NCBI GenBank assembly: GCA_937922155.1
Contig: CAKZVL010000108.1
Span: 1-56,368 of the forward strand
Length of the DNA: 56,368 nucleotides
Reading direction: 5' to 3'
Origin: an uncultured Paracoccaceae bacterium
Lineage (GTDB): Bacteria; Pseudomonadota; Alphaproteobacteria; Rhodobacterales; Rhodobacteraceae
Made by a program: the position numbers and the translations under genes. Shown piece after piece: positions 46,374-55,076 of the stretch. How positions within the stretch are numbered: the stretch's first letter is position 1; every line of letters starts with the position of its first letter. Under the pieces are notes generated by a model. That model ran no database searches. It was given only the letters and a program-made list of their open reading frames with translations, and was not told the DNA's origin.

Positions 46374-46432
46374 GGTAACATCACCTAACGTTTCAAACAA
46401 AAACCCCGCCGATCTGGCGGGGTTTTGTTTTT
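46342..46432 (+). promoter_or_regulatory. Transcription attenuator of asd
   Basis: Three mutually exclusive structures can be drawn. The pause hairpin pairs CCGC (46345-46348) with GCGG (46353-46356). The antiterminator pairs 46352-46358 (GGCGGGG) with 46404-46410 (CCCCGCC), and 46360-46367 (TTTGTTTG) with 46394-46401 (CAAACAAA), separated by a small 1x2 internal loop. The terminator is 46400-46432. A ribosome stalled on Thr/Met/Lys codons leaves 46352 onward free so the antiterminator forms; a ribosome reaching TGA (46371) covers that arm and the terminator forms. All pairings were drawn by eye. Confidence 0.75.
46400..46432 (+). terminator. Intrinsic terminator between the leader peptide and asd
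   Basis: An 11-bp perfect stem AAAACCCCGCC (46400-46410) / GGCGGGGTTTT (46416-46426), with loop GATCT, runs into TTTTGTTTTT. It points at asd, whose ATG is only 38 bases further on. A strong terminator directly before a biosynthetic gene is expected for an attenuator, not for the end of an upstream gene: no larger plus-strand gene precedes it. Confidence 0.9.
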
Positions 46433-46469
46433 GAAAACCCCGTCTTCCGGCAATCCCAAAGGAAGACCA

Positions 46470-47504
46470 ATGAACATACAACCAAGTCCTGCCCCCGCCC
46501 CCTTCGTCGCAATCGTCGGCGCAACAGGTGCTGTAGGGTTAGAGCTGATCAAATGCCTAGAATCCCGCAACTTCCCACTCGGCGCATTACGGCTCTTGGC
46601 CTCTGCAAGGTCCGCCGGGCGCGACCTGCCGTTTCGCGGTGCGGATATTCCGGTGCAGGAACTGACCGAAGACAGCTTTGTGGATGTGGACATCGCATTC
46701 TTTTCCGCCGGGGCCAGCATATCCCGCAAGTTCGCACCCATCGCTGCGGCCGCAGGGGCACAGGTGATCGACAATTCGTCGGCCTTTCGCATGGTTGATG
46801 ACATCCCCCTCGTCGTGCCCGAAGCCAACGCAAATGCCTTGCGCGATGCACAGATCATCGCCAATCCAAACTGCATCGCCGCGATCCTCACGGTCGCGCT
46901 CGCCCCGCTGCACCAACGCTGGTCAATCACACGGCTGTCTATGTCGACATACCAAGCGGCTTCCGGCGGCGGGATCGAGATGATGAATGAATTGCGCGAT
47001 GGCACCCGCGCCTATCTAGACAATCAACCTTTCGAACCTCAGGTCTTGCCGCATCCATATGCGTTCAACATCTTTAGCCACAATTCCGACATCGACCCTG
47101 AAACCGGTTACAACGGCGAAGAACTCAAAGTCATCGCCGAAACCCGCAAAATCCTCAACCAGCCTCAGCTCCCGATCAGCGTGACTTGTATCCGCGTGCC
47201 AATACTGCGTGCCCATGGCATCGCCCTGCAAATCCGGTTTGAAGATCACGTTTGCGTCGACAGCATCCGGCAAGCCTACAAAGGCGCACCCGGCGTGCGT
47301 GTCGTGGACAATATGCTCAACAATCATTTCCCGATGCCGTCCGAAGCCTCAGGCGATCCTGATGTTCTGATTGGGCGCATCCGCAACGATCTGGGCGACC
47401 CTTCCAACCGAACCACAACGATGTTCATCGTCGGCGATCAACTTCTCAAAGGTGCTGCGCAAAACGCAGTGCAAATCGCAGAGGCGTTGCTGGAACAGGC
47501 CTAG
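46470..47504 (+). CDS. asd: Aspartate-semialdehyde dehydrogenase
   Basis: This 344-residue cytosolic enzyme reduces aspartyl phosphate to aspartate semialdehyde, the branch point to Lys (and diaminopimelate), Met and Thr. The N-terminal NADP loop is VAIVGATGAVG (13-23). Catalytic Cys135 lies in ANPNCIAA, and IRVPILRAHGIALQI is in the dimerisation domain. ATG 46470 is chosen because AAGGAAG lies just upstream; an in-frame start at 46425 would lie within the terminator T tract. Control by the upstream attenuator is proposed. It is convergent with the extensin-like gene (four-base overlap). Confidence 0.96.
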   Translation: MNIQPSPAPAPFVAIVGATGAVGLELIKCLESRNFPLGALRLLASARSAGRDLPFRGADIPVQELTEDSFVDVDIAFFSAGASISRKFAPIAAAAGAQVIDNSSAFRMVDDIPLVVPEANANALRDAQIIANPNCIAAILTVALAPLHQRWSITRLSMSTYQAASGGGIEMMNELRDGTRAYLDNQPFEPQVLPHPYAFNIFSHNSDIDPETGYNGEELKVIAETRKILNQPQLPISVTCIRVPILRAHGIALQIRFEDHVCVDSIRQAYKGAPGVRVVDNMLNNHFPMPSEASGDPDVLIGRIRNDLGDPSNRTTTMFIVGDQLLKGAAQNAVQIAEALLEQA

Positions 47505-48331
47505 CGGCAGTAAGAGCCTGATCTGTATCGGGCGGTGTCAAAGTGAAAGTGATCTCGGTGAAACCGGTTCGCATTCGGCCCAAGCACCGTCCCAAACGGA
47601 CCACAGGCCCCCCGCCACATCGCAGCCAACGCCCGCCCCTTTGATCCACGTCCCCAATCGGTGAGAACAGTAATTTCATCACCGTTCTGCAAACCTATCC
47701 CCGCAATATCAATCGCGCGGCCAAAAGAATGTTCCGACAGTTTCCCGCTAGAGGCTGAATTGCGGAACCGACAAGAATAATGCGACACAACCCGCAAGCT
47801 TGCGATGCCCCCACCAATGTCACCAACCGCCGGGGCCGCCGTGCGCGTGACCCAGTTCTTCAATGCGGAGGCTGTACGACAATCAATCGTCGCGCTGGGG
47901 CTAAGCGAAACACCCGCCACAGATCGCACGCGCACGCCACTGTCAATTCCACAGCGGCCACGGCCAGCCACAGCCCCCAAGGCGACACCCTGAATGGCCG
48001 GATCACCGCAAACCTGCCCACGGCGGCGCGCTGTTTCAATCGCGCGGGCCTGCTGCGTAATCGCAGCCGGACGCACAAAAGGGCGCAAAGATTGCATCAG
48101 ATGGTTGTGGACAAACGGACGCAGGCTGGGGCGTTTATCGACCGTGGGCGGCACGATCACGGTCAAGTACGCTTCAATACCGGCCGGACGCTGAAATGGA
48201 CGCACCCCCACCCCAACGCTTATCGCGGGCGCTGTACGGGTACTAACGCGCGGCTCAACCTCCGTGGCATGATGCCCCTCCGCATGGGCCAACCCGGCGC
48301 ATAGGGCCAGAATGATCGCCAACGCGCGCAT
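47501..48331 (-). CDS. Extensin-like C-terminal domain protein
   Basis: This 276-residue exported protein has a signal peptide (ALAIILALCAGLAHAEG), a Pro/Arg-rich spacer (about 20-100), then the extensin-like domain. That domain contains LKNWVTRTAAPAV, RVVSHYSCRFRNSASSGKLS, EHSFGRAIDIAGI and RFHRDHFHFDTARYR. The His/Asp arrangement (EHSFGRAIDI, HRDHFHFD) resembles LAS/DD-peptidase-like zinc sites, so a peptidoglycan-related role is possible but unproven. It overlaps the tyrC stop as TGATG and so ends the hisC-tyrC series. Confidence 0.85.
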   Translation of the reverse strand: MRALAIILALCAGLAHAEGHHATEVEPRVSTRTAPAISVGVGVRPFQRPAGIEAYLTVIVPPTVDKRPSLRPFVHNHLMQSLRPFVRPAAITQQARAIETARRRGQVCGDPAIQGVALGAVAGRGRCGIDSGVRVRSVAGVSLSPSATIDCRTASALKNWVTRTAAPAVGDIGGGIASLRVVSHYSCRFRNSASSGKLSEHSFGRAIDIAGIGLQNGDEITVLTDWGRGSKGRALAAMWRGACGPFGTVLGPNANRFHRDHFHFDTARYRSGSYCR

Positions 48332-49251
48332 CAGTCCTTTTTCACCGGGGCGCGGCCAAAATCCGGCGCGGCGGTATCCTGACCGGCATCAATAATCCCA
48401 CGACGAATGGCGCGGGTCCGCGTGAAATAGTCAAACAAGTGGTCACCATCACCCATGCGGATCGCGCGCTGCAAGGCGAACAGCTCTTCGGTGAAACGAC
48501 CCAAGATTTCCAAGGTCGCCTCCTTATTCGTCAAAAACACATCGCGCCACATTGTCGGGTCAGACGCGGCAATGCGGGTAAAATCGCGAAAGCCCGCAGC
48601 AGAATATTTGATCACTTCAGTGTCAGTGACGCGGTGCAAATCGTCTGCCACACCTACCATCGTGTACGCGATCAGGTGCGGCGCATGAGACACCACAGCA
48701 CAGACCAAATCGTGGTGATCGACCTCCATCATGTTGATGTTGGATCCCAGACCAGCCCAAAAATCCGTGAGCCGGGTCAAAGCGGCCTCATCCACATTTT
48801 CCGGTGGCACGATCAAACACCAACGGTTGTCAAACAGCTCTGCAAATCCCGACCGAGGGCCAGAATGTTCGGTGCCCGCCATGGGGTGGCCGCCAATAAA
48901 ATGCACACCCTTGGGCAACTGCGGGATCACGGCATCAAAAACGGCTCGTTTCACCGATCCCACATCGCTGACCGTCGCACCGGGTTTCAGTGCGGGTGCA
49001 ATGTCTTGCATCACAGCGCCCATAGCACCAATCGGCACGCACAACACAACCAAATCCGCGCCCTCAACAGCCTCAGCCGCGCTGTCAAAGACGGTACATA
49101 AATCCAACTCCCGCGCCGTCTCGCGCGTCTCGGCAGAACGGGCAAAGCCGGTAATCTCGCGCGCCACACCGGCACGCTTGATCGCATGGCACATGGACGA
49201 GGCGATCAAACCAAGCCCGATCAGCGCAACCTTGTCATAAATCACACTCAT
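48331..49251 (-). CDS. tyrC: Prephenate/arogenate dehydrogenase family protein
   Basis: This 306-residue enzyme of tyrosine synthesis has an N-terminal Rossmann motif ([20 protein letters not shown]). [20 protein letters not shown] is the hallmark block of TyrA/TyrC dehydrogenases, and [13 protein letters not shown] and [20 protein letters not shown] continue the family pattern. There is no ACT or chorismate-mutase domain. It catalyses NAD(P)-dependent oxidative decarboxylation of prephenate or arogenate; which substrate is preferred cannot be read from sequence. It overlaps hisC as ATGA. Confidence 0.93.
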   Translation of the reverse strand: MSVIYDKVALIGLGLIASSMCHAIKRAGVAREITGFARSAETRETARELDLCTVFDSAAEAVEGADLVVLCVPIGAMGAVMQDIAPALKPGATVSDVGSVKRAVFDAVIPQLPKGVHFIGGHPMAGTEHSGPRSGFAELFDNRWCLIVPPENVDEAALTRLTDFWAGLGSNINMMEVDHHDLVCAVVSHAPHLIAYTMVGVADDLHRVTDTEVIKYSAAGFRDFTRIAASDPTMWRDVFLTNKEATLEILGRFTEELFALQRAIRMGDGDHLFDYFTRTRAIRRGIIDAGQDTAAPDFGRAPVKKD

Positions 49252-50336
49252 TCGCCCGCACCCTTAAACTGCGCGATACTATGCACAATCCGCCGACAAG
49301 CGGATTCATCTCCTATGGTGATCCGCAAGCAATTGGGAAAGCCATAGCTTTTGGGATGGCGCACAATAATCCCATCGGCCTTAAGGCGCGCATCGCAGGC
49401 AATCGCTTCTTCCTCGCTCCCAAACCGGGCCAGAATATAGTTCGCGGTCGAGGTGTCAGAGGGTACACCAATCTCGGCCAGCGCACCGGACAACCACTCA
49501 CGCCATTTCGCATTCTGCGCACGGCAATGATCGACAAATTCACGATCCCGCACGGCAGCTTCTGCGGCGGCAAGCGCGGCACCAGACAGGTTGAACGGAC
49601 CGCGAATTCGGGTCAGCACTTCAATAATCTCAGCCGGGCCATAGCCCCAACCAATCCGCAATCCGCCAAGCCCGTAAATCTTGGAAAACGTGCGGGTCAT
49701 GACGACATTGTCGCGCGCTTCGATCAGGGCAAGTCCCCCGTCATAGTCAGCGACGTATTCAACATAAGCACCATCCAGAACCAGCAACGCCTTGGGCGGA
49801 ATACCTTCGGCCAAACGCTGCAACGCCGCCTGCCCGATCATCGTCCCCGTGGGGTTGGCGGGATTGGTGATAAACACAATGCGGGTGCGATCCGTACAAG
49901 CGGCCAAGACCGCATCCACATCCACCACACGATCACGCTCAGGCACAGACACAGGGCTTGCCCCGGCCGCAAGGGCCGAGATTTTGTACATCGCAAACCC
50001 ATGTTCTGTATGCACAACCTCATCGCCAGGGCCCGCATAGGCCTGACAGATCAGGTGCAAAATCTCATCCGACCCAACACCGCAAATCACGCGATCCGCA
50101 TCCAGCCCATGCACCTCAGCAATCGCAGCACGCAAGGGCGCATGATCAGTGGATGGATAGCGGTGCAATTCCATCGCGACTCGGCCAAAGGCCTCCTTCG
50201 CTTTGAGGCTGGGGCCAAAGGGGTTTTCGTTCGACGATAACTTCAAAACATTGGACACCCCTTCCAAATGGCTTGCCCCGCCTTGGTAAAGCGCAATGTC
50301 CATAATGCCAGGCTGCGGGGTGATCTGCGATCCCAT
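49248..50336 (-). CDS. hisC: Histidinol-phosphate aminotransferase family
   Basis: This 362-residue PLP enzyme starts from ATG 50336 ([20 protein letters not shown]) with AAAGGAA upstream. [18 protein letters not shown] and [19 protein letters not shown] open the fold I domain. NPANPTGT and DGAYVEYV follow, and Lys219 binds PLP ([17 protein letters not shown]). It is directly coupled to tyrC, so besides histidine synthesis it may transaminate aromatic keto acids, as HisC homologues next to tyrC often do. The annotated extension upstream to 50471 runs into the rpsD terminator and is rejected. Confidence 0.94.
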   Translation of the reverse strand: MGSQITPQPGIMDIALYQGGASHLEGVSNVLKLSSNENPFGPSLKAKEAFGRVAMELHRYPSTDHAPLRAAIAEVHGLDADRVICGVGSDEILHLICQAYAGPGDEVVHTEHGFAMYKISALAAGASPVSVPERDRVVDVDAVLAACTDRTRIVFITNPANPTGTMIGQAALQRLAEGIPPKALLVLDGAYVEYVADYDGGLALIEARDNVVMTRTFSKIYGLGGLRIGWGYGPAEIIEVLTRIRGPFNLSGAALAAAEAAVRDREFVDHCRAQNAKWREWLSGALAEIGVPSDTSTANYILARFGSEEEAIACDARLKADGIIVRHPKSYGFPNCLRITIGDESACRRIVHSIAQFKGAGE

Positions 50337-50385
50337 CGGGTATTCCTTTAAAGTCAGTGGCGTTTCTAACGGGGTTGAAGGCAAA

Positions 50386-50417
50386 GAAAAAGGGCCGCAG
50401 TCAGTATGACGCGGCCC
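50386..50417 (-). terminator. Rho-independent terminator after rpsD
   Basis: Minus strand: GGGCCGC (50411-50417) pairs with GCGGCCC (50392-50398), followed by TTTTTC. It ends the rpsD transcript about 26 bases after the stop and separates it from hisC. Confidence 0.8.
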
Positions 50418-50442
50418 CCTAGAATACGTGCAAAGATTAGGT

Positions 50443-51063
50443 TTAGTTCTTTGCGTAAAATTCGACCACAAGGTTTGGTTCCATGGTCACTGGATAAGGC
50501 ACATCGCCCAAACCCGGTGTCCGCACGAACTCACATGTCATCTTGGAATGATCGACGCTCATGTAATCAGGCACATCACGCTCAGGCAGCTGAGATGCAA
50601 CCAAAACCAATTCCATCTGCTTTGACTTCTGGCGCACAGAAATAATGTCGCCTTCCTTCACGCGGTAGGATGGGATGTTGACCTTTTTTCCGTTCACTTC
50701 GACGTGGCCGTGGTTCACGAACTGGCGTGCGGCAAACACAGTCGGCACGAACTTAGCGCGGTACACAACAGCGTCCAGGCGGCGTTCCAGCAGACCAATA
50801 AGGTTTTCACCTGTATCGCCTTTAACACGTTCCGCTTCGGCATAAATGCGGCGGAACTGCTTTTCGGTGACGTCGCCGTAATAGCCCTTCAGTTTCTGCT
50901 TGGCACGCAGCTGTAGACCAAAGTCAGACAGCTTCGCCTTACGACGCTGGCCGTGCTGGCCAGGGCCATATTCACGACGGTTCACTGGGGATTTCGGACG
51001 ACCCCAGATGTTTTCGCCCATCCGGCGGTCAATTTTATACTTGGCAGCGGTACGCTTTGTCAT
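50443..51063 (-). CDS. rpsD: 30S ribosomal protein S4
   Basis: This 206-residue protein starts from ATG 51063 ([20 protein letters not shown]) with AGAAGGAGA upstream. Text such as [40 protein letters not shown] and [20 protein letters not shown] (the S4 RNA-binding domain) is diagnostic. S4 nucleates 30S assembly on 16S rRNA. It is monocistronic here, away from the ribosomal protein clusters, with its own promoter and terminator. Longer N-terminal readings to 51159 lie in the promoter region and are rejected. Confidence 0.98.
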   Translation of the reverse strand: MTKRTAAKYKIDRRMGENIWGRPKSPVNRREYGPGQHGQRRKAKLSDFGLQLRAKQKLKGYYGDVTEKQFRRIYAEAERVKGDTGENLIGLLERRLDAVVYRAKFVPTVFAARQFVNHGHVEVNGKKVNIPSYRVKEGDIISVRQKSKQMELVLVASQLPERDVPDYMSVDHSKMTCEFVRTPGLGDVPYPVTMEPNLVVEFYAKN

Positions 51064-51170
51064 ACGCTGTTCTCCTTCTACGGTTTGTGAAGGGCGTTGT
51101 CCTTTCCCCAGATTTTGCCGGGGCGACAGGCTCCCTCTTGCGAGGACCGCCAACACCAATGAATTTGGGG

Positions 51171-51198
51171 CTTATAAGCCTGTGATCCGCCCTGTCAA
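51171..51198 (-). promoter_or_regulatory. Strong sigma-70 promoter of rpsD
   Basis: Minus strand: a perfect TTGACA (51193-51198), a 16-base spacer, and TATAAG (51171-51176). Transcription would begin near 51163, giving a leader of about 100 bases before rpsD, a plausible place for S4 autoregulation. It is the best promoter match seen in the window. Confidence 0.7.
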
Positions 51199-51254
51199 CA
51201 GGCCTTGGCATCGCGCTATATTCGCGTAGCATCCACAGGACAGGAGGAGCCAAC

Positions 51255-52301
51255 ATGACCTATACCCCCGCCAATACCCGTTATAACACCATGATCTACC
51301 GCAACTGCGGGGCATCGGGGCTAAAACTGCCCGTGATTTCGCTGGGGCTTTGGCACAATTTCGGCGGCGACACGCCGCATGACCTCAAACGCGCGATGTG
51401 CCAAACCGCCTTTGATGCGGGAATCACCCATTTCGATCTGGCCAACAACTATGGCCCACCTCCCGGCAGCGCTGAAGAAGCCTTTGGTGAGATTTTGCGC
51501 ACAGACTTCGCCGACCACCGTGACGAACTCATCATCTCGTCCAAGGCAGGCTACAAAATGTGGGACGGCCCCTACGGCGAAATGGGCAGCCGCAAATACC
51601 TGATCTCATCCTGCGACGCCTCGCTCAAACGGATGGGGCTCGATTACGTCGACATCTTTTATTCTCACCGTTTTGACCCAAACACCCCGCTTGAGGAAAC
51701 GATGGGCGCGCTAGATCACATCGTGCGATCCGGGCGCGCGCTTTATGTTGGGATCAGCAGCTATAATTCTGTCAAAACGCGCGAAGCTGCCGCGATCCTT
51801 CGCGACCTCGGCACGCCCTGCCTGATCCACCAGCCCAGCTACAACATGTTCAACCGCTGGGTAGAAGAAGACGGGCTCAAGGACACGCTCAACGACCTCG
51901 GCATCGGGTCCATCGCCTTCACGCCTTTGGCGCAGGGCATGCTGACCAACAAATACCTCAACGGCATCCCCGAGGGCAGCCGCGCAACGCAGGGCAAATC
52001 GCTTCTAGACGGGTTCATCACCCCCCAAGCCATCGAGGCGATCCGCGGACTAAACGATATCGCAGAAAACCGGGGACAGACGCTCGCGCAAATGGCGCTG
52101 GCTTGGGCGCTGCGCGATGGCGGGATCACAACTGCGCTGATCGGGGCCAGCAAACCAAGCCAGATCACCGATTGCGTCGGCGTCGTTGGCAACATGGACT
52201 TCACCGCAGAGGAACTGTCAGCCATCGAAACGCTCGCCCGCGACGAGGATATCAACCTCTGGGCGCGCTCGTCTGGATCTGACAACGGCCCGGAAAGATA
52301 G
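51255..52301 (+). CDS. Aldo/keto reductase (YghZ/MgrA-like)
   Basis: This 348-residue TIM-barrel NADPH reductase is close to the L-glyceraldehyde-3-phosphate reductase group: ISSKAGYKMWDGPYGEMGSR, LKRMGLDYVDIFYSHRFDPN and TPLEETMGALDHIVRSGRAL are typical of it. The tetrad is suggested by D and Y in FDLANNYGPP, K in SSKAGYKMW, and H in FYSHRF. CAGGAGGAGCC before the ATG is a strong ribosome-binding site. The physiological substrate is uncertain. It stands alone, divergent from rpsD and convergent with the GGDEF/EAL gene (three-base gap). Confidence 0.92.
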   Translation: MTYTPANTRYNTMIYRNCGASGLKLPVISLGLWHNFGGDTPHDLKRAMCQTAFDAGITHFDLANNYGPPPGSAEEAFGEILRTDFADHRDELIISSKAGYKMWDGPYGEMGSRKYLISSCDASLKRMGLDYVDIFYSHRFDPNTPLEETMGALDHIVRSGRALYVGISSYNSVKTREAAAILRDLGTPCLIHQPSYNMFNRWVEEDGLKDTLNDLGIGSIAFTPLAQGMLTNKYLNGIPEGSRATQGKSLLDGFITPQAIEAIRGLNDIAENRGQTLAQMALAWALRDGGITTALIGASKPSQITDCVGVVGNMDFTAEELSAIETLARDEDINLWARSSGSDNGPER

Positions 52302-52304
52302 GCC

Positions 52305-54314
52305 CTAGCGGTATGCCACGCGAAATTCATCGGGGATCATCGCAAGCTTGCGCACAGCTTGCGTGTCCAACGGCTTGCCGAAAATAAACCCCTGAACGGT
52401 GTGGCACTTTGCCCGGCGCAGAAATGTCAACTCTTCGCGGCTTTCCACACCCTCCACCAAAACAGGAATGGCCATCGCTTCACCGATCAGCACCGTCGCT
52501 TGGATGATTGCGGCGCGATCCGGGTTTTCATGCACATCGATGACAAAACTTCGGTCAATCTTGATCTTATCAAAAGGAAAGGCCTGCAACATAGCAAGCG
52601 ACGAATACCCGGTGCCAAAATCATCCATTGCAATGCGAATTCCCAAACCGCGCAAACGGTGCATCACGTCAAGCGTCGCCTCTTCATCCTCAATGATACT
52701 GGCCTCCGTAATTTCCAGCTCTAGCCGGCTGGCGGGCAGCCCTGTCGTTTCTAACGTCGCTTGAACCATATCGAAAAAGCCCGCTTCCAGCAGTTGTTGC
52801 GGCGCCACATTAACGGCGATGGAATAGGGGCGATGCCAACTTGCCGCCTCCGCGCAGGCCGTCTTTAGGACCCAAGCTCCAATGTACCTTATCAGCCCCG
52901 ATTGTTCCGCGAGTGGGATGAAAACCACGGGTGAAATAAGTCCTTGCTCTGGATGCTCCCACCTGACCAAAACTTCAAAGCCGCATAATTCTTCGGTCTG
53001 AATATCGTGCTGCATTTGATAGTGCAGAAAAAGCTCTCCGCGATCCGCAGCGCTGCCCAACTGCTGCAACATCGCAGATTTGGCCCGTTCTTGGTGATCC
53101 ATCTCACGATCAAAACGCTCGACCTTCTTTGATGCATTCACTTTTGATCGCTTCAGAGCAACTTCAGCCTTAACCATTAGCTCATCAAAACTCTGGCCAT
53201 CTTGCGGCAACAAGGCATAGCCGACACTTGCTGTGGATCTCACCATCGTTTGTCCGACCGTAATAGGCTGGTTAATGCGCAAGAGCATTTCTTTGGCAAT
53301 GTCCTCTACGTATTGCGGTTCGCTGACATGGTTCAACACGATCACAAATTCATCACCACCAATGCGTGCAACGAATTCTCTATCGCTGCTCTGCAACGAC
53401 AGCCGATACGCAATTTCTTTTAGGACGTGGTCCCCATAGCGATTACTGTGCAATTCATTGATCGATTTGAAACCGTCAATATTGAACATGAGGATCGCGG
53501 CGGGATGTAGATAACCGCGTGCGCTTTGCGATCTCAAGGCTGAAAAATGCTGCTCAAGGCGTAATCGGTTGGGCAAATCAGTCAGGGGATCCAGCAATGT
53601 CGCATCGCGCAACAATGATTGCCGCACCGAGGTGTGATGGGCTTCCGTTACAAAGGCTGCAACAGACCAAAGCAAAAACACCGCCAATGTCGCGGTCAAA
53701 ATCGTAAACATTGTACTTGGTGAAATCGTCACAAAAAGATCACCAATATATGGCCGCGGCGGACCCAGATTTAAAATCGTGGCCAATGACTGCGGCAACA
53801 AGATCGTCGCGCTAAAGGCAAGGCAAAATGAATGCCAAAAAACGACCAGCGCGTATTTTAGCAGCGCGTAAAATGTAATCATTCCCATCACAACGCTCAG
53901 TGCAGTGATCCCAATGATGTGACCAAAAAACAAACCATCAAGAACCGACAATGACGCTGTTGTCATCGCAAACAGAAACGTCGCCGCCGCTGTCAGCCCA
54001 AAGATCGCACCGCACGCAAGGTTAACCCAAATCCCCCGCGGCACGCTCGACACCCACAGCGCGACGCCAACGCCAGAGGACGCCAGTACAAAACCAGAAA
54101 TCACCCGGATAAAATCAAACTGGTGCGGCTGCCCCACAATAAGATGGCAAAAGAAGGTCATCTGCGCCATCCAGATTGCCGCACCCAGCAGCAGGATCGT
54201 CAGCGTCAAATGCGCCCGTTTGGCAACGCCATCCGTTCTTTGAACAAGGATCATCAGCCGCACCGCAACACATATGCTGAAAACGCAAACAACGATGGAT
54301 GCGACATGCATCAT
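52305..54314 (-). CDS. Membrane GGDEF/EAL cyclic-di-GMP protein with MHYT-like sensor
   Basis: This 669-residue protein has about seven N-terminal membrane helices (residues 1-225) whose spacing resembles a MHYT domain, although its MHYT motifs are degenerate (for example WMAQMTFFCH at 48-57). A GGDEF domain follows, with the intact motif at 319-323 (RIGGDEFVIVLN) and no RxxD inhibitory site upstream. The EAL domain has the signature as EVL (447-449, GFEVLVRWEH) and keeps NVAPQQL, ELEITEASI, DDFGTGYSSL and KIDRSF. Both c-di-GMP synthesis and breakdown are formally possible. It is monocistronic. Confidence 0.9.
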   Translation of the reverse strand: MMHVASIVVCVFSICVAVRLMILVQRTDGVAKRAHLTLTILLLGAAIWMAQMTFFCHLIVGQPHQFDFIRVISGFVLASSGVGVALWVSSVPRGIWVNLACGAIFGLTAAATFLFAMTTASLSVLDGLFFGHIIGITALSVVMGMITFYALLKYALVVFWHSFCLAFSATILLPQSLATILNLGPPRPYIGDLFVTISPSTMFTILTATLAVFLLWSVAAFVTEAHHTSVRQSLLRDATLLDPLTDLPNRLRLEQHFSALRSQSARGYLHPAAILMFNIDGFKSINELHSNRYGDHVLKEIAYRLSLQSSDREFVARIGGDEFVIVLNHVSEPQYVEDIAKEMLLRINQPITVGQTMVRSTASVGYALLPQDGQSFDELMVKAEVALKRSKVNASKKVERFDREMDHQERAKSAMLQQLGSAADRGELFLHYQMQHDIQTEELCGFEVLVRWEHPEQGLISPVVFIPLAEQSGLIRYIGAWVLKTACAEAASWHRPYSIAVNVAPQQLLEAGFFDMVQATLETTGLPASRLELEITEASIIEDEEATLDVMHRLRGLGIRIAMDDFGTGYSSLAMLQAFPFDKIKIDRSFVIDVHENPDRAAIIQATVLIGEAMAIPVLVEGVESREELTFLRRAKCHTVQGFIFGKPLDTQAVRKLAMIPDEFRVAYR

Positions 54315-54451
54315 GGAAAATTCAAGGACGTTTTGGACAAAGTACTCGATGACCTAAGCCACTCACCTGGATAAGATTGCGCTTATCTCAATGACTGATT
54401 CAAACTAAGAAACCGTTCACGCCCGCGCCCCGATGGCCGTGTCTGAAACTC

Positions 54452-55072
54452 TTAGAGCTTGCGAAAAATCATCACCAAACCACGATCTTGTGCGTGCGGA
54501 TGATCTTTGCCTTCGTAAATCGCGATGTCTTTAAACCCGATATCACTTATGTGTCCGTGCGCGTTCAAAATGCCAAGGGTCGATCCAAATCCCATCCCGT
54601 CATAAACCGCCGGAATACAGCCACATACAAACAGCGCGCCGGGGCGGCACACGCGCAAAAGTTCCGGCAAACACTCTGGGCCCACATGGCCATGGGTAAA
54701 CGTGCCAGACGATATAACAGCGCCATAGGCCGCATCGGGCATGTCTAAGGGCTTTAAGACATCCCCAACGATCCGGTTGCGATAAAGGTTCTTTTCGCCA
54801 GCACGGCCCAACATTTCCCCCGAAATATCGATGCCATCAACCACAAGGTCAGGCAGATTTTCCGCCAACATCCCTGTGCCGGCCCCTACGTCCAAAACGG
54901 GCTGGTCTGCATCATAAAGCGCGCGAAAAATGCGGGCAATCTCGCGCGGCGCTATATACCCATAGGCGGCGCCAAAACCGCTGTCATAAGACGACGCCCA
55001 GTCCCGATAAAGCGCCTTGGCATCAGATGGGCCATCAATGCCATAAGCATCGCGGAGATCTAAATCCCCCAC
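54452..55072 (-). CDS. Class I SAM-dependent methyltransferase
   Basis: This protein is 206 residues from GTG 55072 (MGDLDLRDAYGIDGPSDAKA). SAM motif I is VLDVGAGTGMLAENLPDL. ISGEMLGRAGEKNLYRN, AVISSGTFTHGHVGPECLPE and LLRVCRPGALFVCGCI fit a Methyltransf_11/25-type fold. The substrate is unknown. It lies four bases after the nrdJ stop on the same strand, so it may be co-transcribed. A GTG at 55108 would extend it by 12 codons into nrdJ; GAAGG upstream of that GTG keeps it as an alternative. Confidence 0.8.
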   Translation of the reverse strand: MGDLDLRDAYGIDGPSDAKALYRDWASSYDSGFGAAYGYIAPREIARIFRALYDADQPVLDVGAGTGMLAENLPDLVVDGIDISGEMLGRAGEKNLYRNRIVGDVLKPLDMPDAAYGAVISSGTFTHGHVGPECLPELLRVCRPGALFVCGCIPAVYDGMGFGSTLGILNAHGHISDIGFKDIAIYEGKDHPHAQDRGLVMIFRKL

Positions 55073-55076
55073 CGGC

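Noticed and set aside
49281-50240. 319-codon plus-strand ORF opposite hisC
   Set aside because: Antisense shadow of hisC; no recognisable domain and no ribosome-binding site.
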